DNA from: Perognathus longimembris pacificus
Lineage: Eukaryota; Chordata; Mammalia; Rodentia; Heteromyidae
NCBI RefSeq assembly: GCF_023159225.1
Contig: NC_063168.1
Span: 64,211,398-64,275,397, forward strand
Reading direction: 5' to 3'
DNA: 64,000 nt
Part shown: positions 23,757 to 35,814 of the stretch, piece after piece
How positions within the stretch are numbered: the stretch's first letter is position 1
Layout: each line of letters starts with the position of its first letter
The notes under the pieces: generated by a model
Databases searched by the model: none
What the model saw: only the letters and a program-made list of their open reading frames with translations
What the model was told of the DNA's origin: nothing
Position numbers and translations under genes: made by a program

Positions 23757-23998
23757 AGGATTGTGGTGTTTGTTTTGTGGCTAAGGATAAAGGGCAAACC
23801 AATGCAACAGCGATACTCTCAGACAATATGTTGGAAATTAACTGTACAATTTGGGGGGGGTTGGGGGAGAAAGGAAGGTGGGCAAACAATGAGGGAGGGG
23901 GTAATAGGTTTGACAAGAAATGTAATCACTTTACATATGTAATTGTAGCCCCTCTGTATATCACGTTGACAATATTAATTTTTTTAAAAAAAGAAAAG
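23757..23998 (+). mobile_element. LINE-1 3'-UTR fragment (type A), longer copy
   Basis: The segment GGCTAAGGATAAAGGGC...GACAATATGTTGGAAATTAAC precedes a G-rich tract, then GACAAGAAATGTAATCAC, TAATTGTAGCCCCTCTG and an A-rich end. The upstream module recurs at 26,320 and, inverted, at 35,600. It extends the type A 3' UTR by about 90 bp relative to the copies at 283 and 14,512. Confidence 0.7.
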
Positions 23999-24300
23999 TA
24001 GCAGTTGCAAATGGTGAGTTCTTGAAAGAAATGATCTCTTCTCTGGAGAAATGTAATTTCTGAAAGCGATCCTTGATGTTAGGTGCTATTCTGAATAATC
24101 TAATGTTGTCGAGTCTTCTTGCTCCAAACTACCATTTTTGTTATTTGCATGTACATATATATACATATATACACACATATATGTATACACATATATGTGT
24201 GTATATATATATATATATGCAGACACAGTCTTTCTGACGTCACAAAGATAATTCAAATCGCAATGCAGGTGACCTAGGCAGATTTCATCAAAGTGCATTG
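23999..24300. other. Spacer with TA/TG alternating run
   Basis: Alternating purine-pyrimidine DNA (TATA, CACA, TGTA) lies at about 24,150-24,218. No gene. Confidence 0.5.
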
Positions 24301-24303
24301 CCT

Positions 24304-24390
24304 GGCCTTGGGATGTAGCTCAGTGGCAATGCACTTGCCTGGCATGTGCATGACCTCAGATTTGGTCCCCAGTATCTCAAATATAGCAGA
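24304..24390 (+). mobile_element. ID element (tRNA-Ala-derived SINE)
   Basis: GGGATGTAGCTCAGTGG (A box) and GCATGACCTCAGATTTGG (decayed B box), separated by GCACTTGCCTGGCATG, make a monomeric ID body. This is the progenitor type of the left arm of IDL-Geo. Confidence 0.75.
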
Positions 24391-24935
24391 ACAAGTCCTT
24401 TCATTGCTCCCAGTAACTTGGAAGGTTAGAACTAGAGGGACACAGGGCATGTTGAAATGCTCGTTTTGATTGTTTTTTTTTTTTTTTTAAATTTATTTTT
24501 AGGAAGAATCCATCTGCCTCTGGACTACAGGTAGATAAGTCACAGGAAGCAGAATTCAGCACAGAGGTAGAGGCCCGCGCTGTGTTTAGGCTCTAGGACA
24601 GGAATCCAATGAGGAATAATGCTAGGAAAAATCAGCTAGTCAGGGGGCATTACGTTCCTTTTCACCACCCGGTGCTCTACAAGTGTTACGCGTATCTGGT
24701 AGATAGAACAGGACACAAATCATGCTGCTGGCTACAGAAAGCATGAGCTCTTCCCACACTGATTTCTTGGCTTCCATTTGGTGGTCTAAAATGTTCTGTA
24801 GAGGAAATTCAGCGAGTGCCAGAACCATTCCGCTTACACACCCATACCCACAAACACACATACACAATAGCACACATTAATTCTGAAGTCATTAAATTAG
24901 TATCAGTCTCTACAATGCAAAATAGTAGTCATGGT
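24391..24935. other. Unassigned interval
   Basis: A T-run lies at 24,473. Nothing else recognised. Confidence 0.35.
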
Positions 24936-25005
24936 TCTCCTCCTCCTCCTCCTCCTCCTCCTCCTCCTCCTCCTCCTCCTCCTCTTTCTCCTCCTCCTCC
25001 TCCTC
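24936..25005. repeat. (CTC)n microsatellite
   Basis: About 70 bp of CTC trinucleotide with two TTT/TTC interruptions, giving a spurious polyproline frame. It lies near the tail side of the minus-strand SINE at 25,065. Confidence 0.95.
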
Positions 25006-25049
25006 TTCATCTTAATTTCCCTTAGAGCTCAGCTGATTAACTCACAAGT

Positions 25050-25300
25050 TCTTTTCTTCTTCTTCTTCTGGAGTTTGAATTCAGAGGCTTGCACTTCCTA
25101 GGCAGGTGCTTTGCCACTTGAGCCAGGACCCCAGATCTTTTTGCCTTAGTATTTTTTGAATAGTTTCTCTCACCTGTGCTCAGCCATCTTGAATCACCGC
25201 TCTCATTAACTTTTGGCCAGGGCTGGCCTCAAACCACAATCTTCCTGAGCTCTTCTTTCTGAGTAGGTAGAATAGTAGGTATTAGCCATTGAACCTGGCT
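25050..25300 (-). mobile_element. Old ID+B1 composite SINE
   Basis: (TTC)n tail side, then GAGTTTGAATTCAGAGG, CTAGGCAGGTGCTTTGCCAC (ID-like arm antisense), CTGTGCTCAGCC, GGGCTGGCCTCAAACC and a terminal CCATTGAACCTGGCTT (B1-like arm antisense). Same composite architecture as the one at 12,186, independently decayed. Confidence 0.65.
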
Positions 25301-25559
25301 TCAATCCTCAGTTATCCATTGGTATGGTGTGGGGGCAGAACTCTTTCCTGCTATTCATCTTTGTAAGCCCAGCATATCGACACAGCACAAGTAGAAATGA
25401 ATACATAAATGAACACTTTATTAGGCAAGGTACCCATTTTGTTTCATTCATGCAAGTTTTATTGCTTTGTTTTAAAATCTCAGTCCTATTCTTCCCCCTA
25501 CCTATATCAGCTGTCTCTCTGCCCTGTGCATTTAGCTTATATGCTTCTGGTCCAATTTC

Positions 25560-26290
25560 TGATTTTATTTAGTGATCAGTGCATCTTTAAAATCTTTCTG
25601 TGTTTATATTAATTTTATAAAAGAGCAACCAACTTGAGTGTCAGTGTTCTTTAGTATAATTTTTTACTTCCTGTTCTGGTAGTACACTATGTAAAACTCA
25701 TTTGTGATTTATAACTCTGAGTGCACTTCATAGTGCACCTATGTCATCATTTGTATATCTTCCTCTAGTCAGGAACATCTAGCCATAATGGTCCCAATAT
25801 CATGGGGACATAGACATATCCTCAGATAGGTCTTATTATACACTTAGAAGAGGGCCCCTCTGGATTATTCACTCAAAGTTGATGTGTAAGTTTGATTTCT
25901 CTACATTGAGTCAGACTTTTGCTTGGCTCCAGCGGTTCACAAATGCTTCTCGTCACAATATTTCTTGTACCTGCTTCCCATGTTTATCTGATCCTCACTG
26001 ATCACTACTGAGTGTGAGCATCTATTTATTATTAGCCTTTTAGATTTAGATTCACTCTGAGTTGCCTATTCTTATCTGTTACCCATGTTGAATTGATTGT
26101 GTTATCTCATTTGAGCTTATTTACAGAAATTCTTCATAAATCGAGATAGCAATTCCTTATTAATATCTTCTTTCTGGCTGCTCCAATTGTTTCCTTTGTA
26201 CTCAGTGACATTTGAGAAGCAGAAATCTTTTTCTGCTTAATTTTTCCCCTGCATGTTTTATATATACTGAAACCTTTTTCAACCTGAAGC
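25560..26290 (-). mobile_element. Ancient L1 ORF2 3' fragment
   Basis: The plus strand has GATCCTCACTGATCAC, GAGTGTGAGCATCTATT, TTATTAATATCTTC, GAGAAGCAGAAATCTTTTTC and TGCTTAATTTTTCC. This is the antisense order of the ORF2 region just before its C terminus in old mammalian L1s. Diverged; borders are approximate. Confidence 0.5.
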
Positions 26291-26319
26291 AAATACATAC
26301 TTTACTAAATTTCCATCAA

Positions 26320-26402
26320 AATGGTAAGACAAAGGACAAAGGGTGAACCTATGCAACAATGATACTTACGAGATAATATGTTGGAATTTACCTGTACAAT
26401 CT
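26320..26402 (+). mobile_element. Isolated internal piece of the type A L1 3' UTR
   Basis: GACAAAGGACAAAGGGTGAACC, GCAACAATGATACTTACGAG (shown in part) and ATAATATGTTGGAATTTACC match the upstream module of the copy at 23,757, but the terminal 3' UTR and A tail are absent. Since L1 copies normally lose their 5' end, loss of the 3' end implies a later deletion. Confidence 0.6.
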
Positions 26403-26597
26403 GGTTTCTAAATCCATATATATTTATCTGAATTTGGTTATGTAACTGAGAGTATGAAGAATATACAGGAAAGTTAGTAAATATTTGAGAAGAATTAGCT
26501 TATGTATGAACAAATTATAAAAATAACCTCCAAGTGGATTAAACATCTATAGCTATTTATTTCAGCACATTTATTATCTTCTGATGCTGTTCATTTG

Positions 26598-26861
26598 TTG
26601 TTATTGTTGTTCTGTGTGTGTGTCTGTGTGACTTCACTGGGGCTTAAGAATCTCCTTTTCTTATTCAGCTTTTATGCTCACAGTACTCTACCATTTGAGC
26701 CACATCTCCAGTCTAGCTGTTAAGTAAGTTAGTTGGAAACAAACCCTCTCTGACTTTTCTGCCGGGGCGTGCTTTGAATCTTGATCCTCAGATCTCAGCT
26801 TCCCGAGTAACTAGGATACAGTCCTGAGCTGCTGACGTGTGGCCCTTTTGTTATTGCTGTT
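26598..26861 (-). mobile_element. B1-like/Geo dimeric SINE with TSD
   Basis: Minus-strand body 26,640-26,847: antisense right arm (GGGGCTTAAGAATC, CAGTACTCTACCATTTGAGCC) and antisense 7SL-like left arm (TTTGAATCTTGATCCTCAG, CTTCCCGAGTAACTAGG). A GT-rich tail lies at 26,612-26,639. A 14-bp flank TTGTTATTGTTGTT (26,598-26,611) recurs as TTGTTATTGCTGTT (26,848-26,861), one mismatch, so this is a TSD. Confidence 0.78.
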
Positions 26862-26865
26862 TGCT

Positions 26866-26982
26866 GATGCATGAGGGTAGAGATTTAACTCAGCCAGATA
26901 GCACTTATTTAGCATGTACTAGGGACCTAGGTTTGATTCCCTAGTACTGAAAGCAAAGTAGAACAATACAAAAATCCATGAC

Positions 26983-27019
<37 letters not shown>
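26866..27019 (+). mobile_element. Old ID-like SINE with (CA)n tail
   Basis: A-box-like AGAGATTTAACTCAGCCAG and B-box GGTTTGATTCCC frame an ID-type body (to about 26,950). An A-rich stretch leads into a CA dinucleotide run at 26,984-27,019. It abuts the previous SINE's TSD. Confidence 0.65.
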
Positions 27020-27020
<1 letters not shown>

Positions 27021-30000
27021 AGTATATATTCTCTTCAGTTATCTACACTTATCTCTATGAACTCACTTTTTATGCCCAACTTCCTTGGCTAGTTTTGGCC
27101 ATCTCCTATCTCTGACTTCCATCCAGAAAAACGTGAGCTTATTTTTCTTCTAGACCGAGTTTATTTTTCTTCCAGACCAGAGGTTTTTTTGGCATCAAAG
27201 ATTTATAAAGACTTTGAAGGAAACTGAGGCAGATGCCCAGGGCAAAATTCCTTTTTCTATTGTGAGTTCAGGCAATATTCTCCCTCCATTTCTCCACAGA
27301 AAGTGGAGAGGGGGCTCCTTTGCTCCAAGTCTATTTTCTCTAGAGTAAACCTTTGGTAACTTCCTTGCCTCCTGCTTTTATTTCCTGCCTTCAGCTTTTA
27401 AAATCCCTCCATTCAAAGGAAGCCCTTTCAAACGTGCCTACTGGCATGGGGCCATTGCCCATTGAAGGTACGGATGGAATGTTGTTTTGTGATGTGCTCA
27501 TCGATTGCATCTTTGTAGCCACACTCTATGGTTATCAATGCCATCAATACCTGGGCTGTTTTTCACGTTTGACTCTCATGTCTGTATTAATTCTAAAGTC
27601 CCTTAGTCACAAGATGGGTTTGAACTAGGTAGGAGGAAAACAGATGATACCCAGGACTGGGTGGAACCATGAGAAGAGAGACAGAACTGAGCGGAAAGCT
27701 GCCCCAGGCAGACAGCCTTCTGATGTTGGTGGATCAGCAGGGGATAAGTCCAGATCTCAGCAGCCCATTTTGGGGGGGGTTATTGCTGAGCCCCCTGCAG
27801 TGGCCCCCTTGACTACATTCTCTGTCTGGAGGCAAGTGAGAGGTAATGGGGATCTTAAAACTGCTCAGCAGACGGCCACTCTACAGGAGCATCTATTTTG
27901 ACAAAATAAACTGTGGATTTGTCCTAAGAACTCAGGCAGCAGAGATTGCAGCCTCGTCCCTCCGTTCTCATGCTTGAAGACTTTTTCTCCCCATAATGAG
28001 AGAGCCGAGTGAGGCGGCCTTTCCCCGACAGTGCTGGCAGCGGGACAACTTGTGCCCGGGATGGATTTTTCTTCATTGATTCTAATCTTCTTCCTGACTG
28101 TCTGTCTTGGCTGCTTTGACATATTGAACACTGAATAGTCCCTGAGTAATTCTTGAACATTTGGGGATCGTTTTTATTTTTACAAGACAGTAGAATCCAA
28201 TGGAGTGATTTATACATGTACTAGAAGAAGATGAAGAAAAAAAATAACAAAGTAGTTTCATTCTGGGAATAAATTCAGGCTCATGGGTGATTTAAACAAA
28301 ATACCCACACTAAACAAAAGGATGCGTCCCCAATCTTCAATAATTTCATAATTTTGTAAAGCTACCTAGAGTTATATAGCCATGAACAGTAATGGATAAA
28401 GGGCTTTCACAGCTCTGACGGCCGCCATGATTGATGAGAAATTGCTAGTGGAGGAAGAAAGGGAAAATGAATATTTATTAATGGAATAGTGTCAGAGGCT
28501 TAAAACCCAAGGAGATCCATCATTTCAAATTCAAGGTTGGATACATTCAAAACAGAAGGTTCAATACAATGGCCCTATAGCTGAGCTATGGACCAGCAAG
28601 AGCCACAGGCATTGTGCTGTCATTGTGACCATGGGGGGCTTTCTGGAGATGTTATTTGTGTTTCATCCTCATTGACATCACCTGAACAGGGCCACATTAC
28701 ATGAGTAATCACTCCAGCAATGCCATGACAAGAATTGCCTCACGTGTTAGCACACCCAGAGCAATGTGGTCTGGTCATTCATCCAGAAATTAATCTATCA
28801 TATCTGCGTGCTTTTGTTGCCTATGGTCGTTGTAGACTCTGGGCTGACAGCTTGAGAATTATTAATAAGATTTTTTTCTGACATGACTTCATCAGTTCTC
28901 CCTTGAACTTTATAAGCACAACATTTAGCCAACATGTAGTACCTCTTGAAATCCCTTTCCATATTTCCTGGGCTTGCTCTCTTTAGGTTGGTCCATTAAT
29001 TAAGACCTAGAAATGATAGTTTTCTTTTAGTGACTTTAACATGATAAAAAACAGGAAATCCAAGAAAGGCCTTGCTCCTCTCTTTTATGATGGTATTATT
29101 CTCCGTGTGAGCAGCTTGTTCAGATAATTAACAATACTGATATTGTAGCTTATGGTTTTGACAGGGAAGGAGAAATTGACTGATGGCATTTAACTGCCTA
29201 ATTTAACTTAAGGGGTTGAAGTTAGACTGGATGTTTTAATGCGTAGATTTCAGCTAGTGGTTGCTCCCAAGTACATAATATCAGTCCCCAGGCTTTGTTG
29301 AGATGTACATTTTTCAAATTTTGGAATAGAGAACTGATGATTAATTGCTTCTATACATTCACCTGTGCTAAACTCTTGAAATCACTGTTCAGACTGATGG
29401 TCTGAATCTTTAGACTGTTATACTCATGTTATATCTAGCTATGGCGAATTCTAAATAGCCAACTTGGGGCTGAAAGAACTGGCCATTACTGATTTGTTAT
29501 ATATATTAGGTCGAAAGAAAAGTTGCTACTCTGTTAGATAGTGTGTTTCATTTTATTTTAAACCATTGATTCTACTAAATCCCTAGCTAAAAGCTGGCAG
29601 GAGTTATCTCTGTTGGCTATCTTTGGGAGAAGGCCAAGAGGTATGAATTGTATTGCTATTCTTCTATGCTATACATGTTTATCACCTCCCAAGAAAAAAA
29701 TGAGCAGTCTGGTACAGAGAAAGTTGTTACCTGTGAATATGTTAACTTATTAGTATAATTTGTCACTTGGGCAACAACAAGAAAAGGCAATCTTGGATTT
29801 ATATTCTGTCTGGAAAGGAAGATTTGGGTCCACCCATGTCTTGACATCATCAATGTTTTATGATTGTGTCATGCTGGACAGGTTGTCTACTAGGGTCAGA
29901 TCTATTATCCATTTAGGAAGAGGAAAAATGGGTAGTCTTGCAAAGTAAAGTATGAAAGAGTTCTTCATTAGTGGGCCAGCCTTGGGGCAGTGGGATAGGG

Positions 30001-33000
30001 GAGCCTTCTGTACACAGCTCATCCTGGGACTGAAGACTTCTAGGAGGCTGTTCCTGCTACACCTTTCCCTGAGGAGCTGATCCCCAAGATGTTGGCCCTG
30101 AATGGCATTATTATCTCCAATTGCTCTTCTATGTAATGATTTCCCAGCTTCCCCTCCATAGTCCTGGGGTGGGTGGGGGTGGAAAACTTGATGAGCTTCC
30201 ACAAAGACAAAGCCTGGGGGATATAAACCACTTTGTCGTTGAAGATTTTGCCTTTCCTTGTTATTTCAAGACCTGTAACTTCACATTCAGTCCAGTTGCT
30301 TTCCAGGCAGTCTCTTGGGTGGAATGAATTGGTCAGGCCCTGGTTTGTGCAGAGATGGATGGACGGTCGGTTCTCCAGAAGCCATTGGCATTCTGCTGTG
30401 CTAGGGGCTGCTCCCTCTTTGGTCTTTAATCTGTCAGTACAATTACAAGTGAAAACTCACAAAGAATTGCATTACAAACCATTCCTTGGTAGAACTCACA
30501 TGCAATGTAGGGAAGCCAGTTCTAGATAAGCTGCTGACCCAGCCATTTGTGAAATATGCTTATTCTATTATTAAAAGCTGTGTGAATACAAGCAGGGTGG
30601 GAAGGGAGGAGATACAAGTTTGGGATGAGCCCTTTGGACTATTACTAGGAAAAGCAAGGGTTATTTTTGCTAGAATGTGTCTCTGTATCACAGCTACATA
30701 CATGTATACATATATGCAGGCACATGTGAGTAAACGTATTTGTCATGTGAATGGGCTTGACAGCATCGTGACAGCCAACCTTGACTATGGCTTTGTGAGG
30801 TAAGTTTAAGTGAAAGACCCAGGTAAGCAATCCCCTGCCCCACAGGAGCTACGAGAACAGAAATGTGTATTATTTGTACACTTCCAGATGATGGGGGTGT
30901 TTGTTACACAGCAATAGAAAATGAATACATGTGTCTGGAGAAGTGAAGGTTTTTGATGAGCATCCTATAAGTCAGGGGTTTACTTAATTATGGGGAAAGG
31001 TATTTTTGTTGATAGTAGGTCTATTCACACTACTCCATATCCCCTATCCCCACCCACTTCCTGCTTAGCATGGTACTTGGCAGTGACTGTTTCTATACTA
31101 AATATGAGGGGCTTTTCGTGTGAAGAGGAGAAGTAATGACCAGTTACTTTTCACGTTTTTTACACATTAATTTTAACCCATCGAGGGGGGTAACCAATTG
31201 GGCCTGAGCATCAATGACAAATGGTACCCAGCACCAATACAGAAACAGTTTTCCAGGCTAACCAGCCTCTTGGAAAATACTAAGTTATGTGACCCATTCA
31301 TGAGAATGAGCCTTGTGGCAACACAAAAATGTAAGAGAAAGCACAATAGTCCATACTTAAACAACCATTTTGCCAATCATTCTTGCTTCCAGATGTGACA
31401 CTTTGTGGAACTGGTTCAGATCACCTGCGATCCTGAGGCCATATGATCCTGTCTCTTCATTACCTTTAGATTCATGGCTGTCCCAGGCCAATAACTATGG
31501 ACATCTGGTCAGGAAATGGCTCTCATGCTACTATGAGGCCGGCCGGCCCTGGCCTGTTTTTTAATAGGGTGTTAATGATGCCCTTTATCCTCCTTGAAGG
31601 TGAGAAAGTAACATCCTATTCAGGACAGAATGCTGCGTCTAGACAAGCATGATCCAACAGAAATATAACACAAGCCACAAATGCTGACACTACTTGCAAT
31701 GTGGAGTGTTCTAACTAGCCACATGAAACGATAAGAGACAAAAGAGAAGTAAACATCTTAACTCAGTAAATTTGGTATTTTATCATTTTAACATTCAGTC
31801 AGGGTACAGATGATTAATCAGATTACAGGCTTTATTTCAGGCCAAGTCTTTCAAAGGTAGGGTGTCTTTTATGGCATGTATAACATGTATTAATTTCATT
31901 TACCTACATTTCACATGCTCAACAGCCATACACTTGGTCAGTGGCTGTTGCCATGGAGGAGGCTGTGTGGAACATATGTAGAATAGCTTCGGCCTAGGAC
32001 AAGACCCAGGTCCAGGTCACCGTGCAAAGGAACATCCATATTTCTCTACCCCAGGGCCCTCTTGCGGTGGGAGTTTTCTTCCCTGGCAACACTTCTGTTC
32101 CTCCACATTCTTAAGTGACATAGCTATACTTGGGGGTGACATTCAGCAGCATGGTTTTGGATAATTCTCTCAAGTGCTGTCTCTCCCTCTCTTTTGGAAA
32201 CACAAAACATAATAGGATATACATTATGGCAGCATTTAAACTACTCATCAACTATCCATTACATCTGCCATCCCCCTTCTGCCAATAGAGGTAACTATGT
32301 TATTACAGAAAAAAAATCTTATTTTAATTACAGTTCAATCAGAAGATGCATCCATTATGTCGAGTGCTTTGGCATGTTCCAAGGATTTGATGTGTGTACC
32401 AATAGTAGAATAAATGCTGCAGAAAGGGCAAGACTCTGTACCATTAATTCAGTCAGTCACAAAGACACATTTCCTTTGTCTGTTCTCTAGGGCAGTGTGA
32501 GGGGGTGGGGACCACAGCTCCCGGGAAGGTTAGACACCAACAAATGCAGAGTGTGGACACCTCTCCTTAAGAGGGCTCTCTTCTGGGGGTGACTGGGGAG
32601 ACATCCTGGAAGAGGTGAAATTGCACAGGCCTGGAGAGGGGGAGGCAGGGTGGTTATCTCAGAGAGACCGTGTGTGTTCTGACCCCAAGAGGTAAAACTA
32701 TACATTGGTAATTTCTGCAAGGATGCATCTTTGAAACAGGCTTATCTGGAAGTGGGTGTGCAGCCTCAGTGGGCAGTGAGGCTCTGCAAGTAGGTCGAGC
32801 TGGATTAGGGTAGGATTTTTATGCCGGGCTGAGGAGACTGTATCTTGTTTACTGGGCTGGGTAGAGCTGGGGGAGATTCTAGGGCAGGACTGTAAGAGGA
32901 TCATAGCTGCAGCTTGGGAGAAGGACCTGACACATGTGTGTTTTTGTGCATGACAATTTAGAAAGGAAAGCTCAGAGCACATTGTGTCTTGTGAGAACAA

Positions 33001-33924
33001 ACAATATTAAGGTAATGGGTTTATGCATTTTTTGACCTTTAAAAATGGTATTTTCAGCAAACTTCCTCCTCCCTACCTCACCCTTGTTAAATATTTCATC
33101 TCGACTGGAAAATACCCACAACAATGATTTTTTTTTTTTTTACAGTTTTAGCCTTTCAGTAATAAACCAAAACAAACAGTAGGGAGCTTAAAAGGCCTTT
33201 TAGCTGAAAAGGATGAAAGCCGACGCCTCTGGTTTATATTATTGTTAGAAAGCACTGTTTCTCTTTTTCTCCTGGAAATCTTATATATAAAAAAAGAAAG
33301 AGCAGAAGGATAGAGCCATGTCTGCAGATGGTTGACTCAATGTTTTGGTAGAATTTCTTACTAACCCAGGGTTTATATCTACATCTCAGAATCGTGTCAG
33401 AAGCCATATCTGCCATATGGTGCTCTAGTAGGACCTGCAGGGAAAGCCCAGTGAGAAAGCTGAAGATATGAAGGCTCATCTTCCATAAGGTTCATGGAGA
33501 AAGCAACAAATGGCGTTGAGGCTGGATGCCGGAAGGGCAGGTGACAAACGTGCTTTCCAGCTGGATGCTGGGTATGGATACAGCTCTTTTCTGAGACCAC
33601 TGACGTACAGTGTGTCTGCCGCCATGACCTCAAATGACCCCAGATGGTGGTCTACTGCTTGAGTATTTGCCTCATGAACCTTTCTTACCACGAACCATTG
33701 CTTACTCCATCTCTCTCACCTGGAAGAGCTGTGGACGCATCTTTCAGACATTTCCTTAGCAGACATCTCATGGGAAGCCTAGGTGTGCCAGAACCCAAGG
33801 GGTTAGCAACGATTTCAGTCTTGCAAAGCTCCTGCATTATACAGATGTTTAAAGTATCATGTGGCAAATATTATAATTGATATCTGGATTATGGGGACAC
33901 TCTGCCTAGTCTGTAAGGTTGGAG
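27020..33924. other. 6.9-kb stretch with no recognised repeat or gene
   Basis: I see no SINE, young L1 or protein-like frame here. Frames of 60-115 codons occur on both strands without domains. Points of note: GCCGCCATG at about 28,423 opening a 20-codon frame; a stretch at 33,121-33,245 with a pyrimidine tract before an ACAG and retained CpGs; an FseI-type GGCCGGCCGGCC at 31,537-31,548. Low repeat content makes this the likeliest part of the window to hold constrained non-coding DNA. Confidence 0.4.
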
Positions 33925-34540
33925 AGGTTTTTTAAATTATTATTTTGCATAGATGGGCAAAAGGTTTACCATTCAACATGTCAGTTTATAAGTATAATGC
34001 ACCTTGATCAATGTCACTGATTTCATCATCATCCCTCCCAGCCCCATCCCTTCCTCCAATTTTCTGAGTCTCCTAGGTTATACATTGGATATTATAACTG
34101 CATTCTCTCCCTGTTCCTCTCTTCATTTGTCCAGCTTCCTCTTCCTGGCTTTCCAAACGCCAGTTTCCTGGAACTCATTTTGTTGGACTGTGAGTTGAAT
34201 CCCTTTTCCTCATTACTTATGTCATATGAATTCTACCCTGCAAATGCCATGCTTTGGTTAATACGTTTGTGTACACGAGTATACTATCCTGTCTGTATAT
34301 ATTTACGTGTATATTTGTAAATTGGATTTAACTTCCACATAAGAGACAAAATATGCGTTCTTTGCCTCTCTGGGCCTGATTTACTTCACTTGATATAATT
34401 TTTATCCAGGTCCACCCATTTCTTTGCAAATGAGGTAATACAATTCTTCTTAATGGATGAGGAAAATTCCATTGTGTATATAGACTATATTTTCCTGATC
34501 TGTTCATCCATTGAAGTCATTCTGATGCCAGCTACTGAGG
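33925..34540 (-). mobile_element. LINE-1 3'-terminal fragment (type B)
   Basis: Read on the minus strand: end of ORF2 (GGATGAACAGATCAGG, CAATGGAATTTTCC, GTGAAGTAAATCAGG) followed by the 3' UTR to CATTATACTTATAAACTG and a diverged end near 33,925. It is collinear with the plus-strand copy at 5163. Non-coding. Confidence 0.75.
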
Positions 34541-34544
34541 TCTC

Positions 34545-34765
34545 TGTATTTGTGTGTCCTCTCCACTCATATTTTTAACCTAACTCCCAAGAATTGGTAT
34601 TAAGAGGTAGGACCTGTAGAGGTGACCCCATCCTCTCCAGAGGTGATCATCTGAGAGGTCTGTGAGGTCCTAGACCTACATAAGGATACTTAGAAAATGC
34701 TATCTATGGATAATGGACACTGCATTTACCAGTACCTTGATGATCTTGGATGTCTAGCCTTAGAA
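34545..34765 (+). mobile_element. MaLR-type LTR relic
   Basis: GTGTCCTCTCCACTCATA, CCTAACTCCCAAGAATTGG, TATTAAGAGGTAGGACC and TGAGGTCCTAGACC follow the order of the 5' half of a MaLR LTR. Truncated. Confidence 0.6.
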
Positions 34766-35470
34766 GTGTAAATATACATGTCTGTTCTTATAAAATACAC
34801 TACCTTAGTATTCTAAAGGGGCAAAGGCCCACGGATGGGGGGGGGGAAAGAGAGGAAAAGCAGACAAACAAGATCAGATGAAGTGATTCATTCCTTCATC
34901 CTTTTACTTTTAATCCATTTTAAGCACCCAGAGGATATATTATGTATATATTATTATATATTAGTGTTGATTGTAGGCACAATCTAGGATTAAAGCAAAT
35001 ATTTTAGGACTCAATCTTCATGTCCTCTGAGTATAGTTACTTTTCCACAGTGGATGCGAGACATTTCCACACTACCTCACGCATATTGCTACGCAGTATT
35101 CATGGCCTGAGTAAGGGGCCATTAGAGACTTTGGTTAGGGAAAAAGAGCACAGTCAGCTTTAACTAATTTTTGACAATGTTCTAAAAGTACTAATTTCTA
35201 ACAGCATTTAGTTGAAAGGGGAGTATTTGGTTTTGAGAGGGGGAAAGTAGAATGCAGGATGGGGAACCAATCAACTCCATCTATCTGCATAATAAGTAGG
35301 GTTAGGTTTCAATTATGTTTCTCTCCCTTTCCCAGAAGAAGAGACAGAAAGAGAAAGGAAGGCAGCCAAGGAGTATTTGCCATTCATTGGGTAGAGATGG
35401 CATAAAGAGATACCAGAACAACTTAACATATCTGAAACCATTTTTGAACCTGTTCATTCAGTAGAAGACA
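34766..35470. other. Unassigned interval
   Basis: A G-run at 34,839-34,848 and a TA-rich patch at 34,940. No gene or repeat recognised. Confidence 0.35.
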
Positions 35471-35695
35471 TTTTAAAGTTAATTTTATTGTCAAGGTGAT
35501 ATACAGAGGGGTTACAGTTACATATGTAAGGCAGTGAGTGTATTTCTTGTCATACTTGTTACCCCCCCCCTCATTTTTCTCCCACCTTCCTTCCCCCCAG
35601 TTAATTTCCAACATATTGTCTTGTAAGTGTCACTATTGCCTTGGTTTGCTCTTTATTTTTTGTTTCACCATGTTAATGTTTCCCTTCCCTTCCCT
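35471..35695 (-). mobile_element. LINE-1 3'-UTR fragment (type A)
   Basis: On the minus strand: GAGCAAACCAAGGCAATAG, GACAATATGTTGGAAATTAAC, a G-rich tract, GACAAGAAATACACTCACTG, AACTGTAACCCCTCTG, then CAATAAAATTAAC. It mirrors the copy at 23,757 and confirms the module order of this 3'-UTR lineage. Confidence 0.75.
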
Positions 35696-35814
35696 AATTC
35701 AGATAAACATAGGAGACATTTTTGCAGCAAGGCTCGGGACATCTCTTTGTATTTTATACTGCTCAAACACTTCATCAGTGAAGTGTGAAGCTTGAGGAAA
35801 CATGAGCGTTTGAA

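Noticed and set aside
23258..23797. 179-codon minus-strand frame
   Set aside because: It does not begin with ATG, overlaps an L1 3' UTR at its start, and has no domain or compositional sign of a protein. The longest ATG-initiated part is about 130 codons.
24304..24390. Functional tRNA-Ala gene
   Set aside because: The A/B boxes are those of an ID SINE. The acceptor stem and anticodon arm are not maintained and there is no terminator at tRNA distance.
24816..25025. Polyproline frame
   Set aside because: Translation of the (CTC)n microsatellite.
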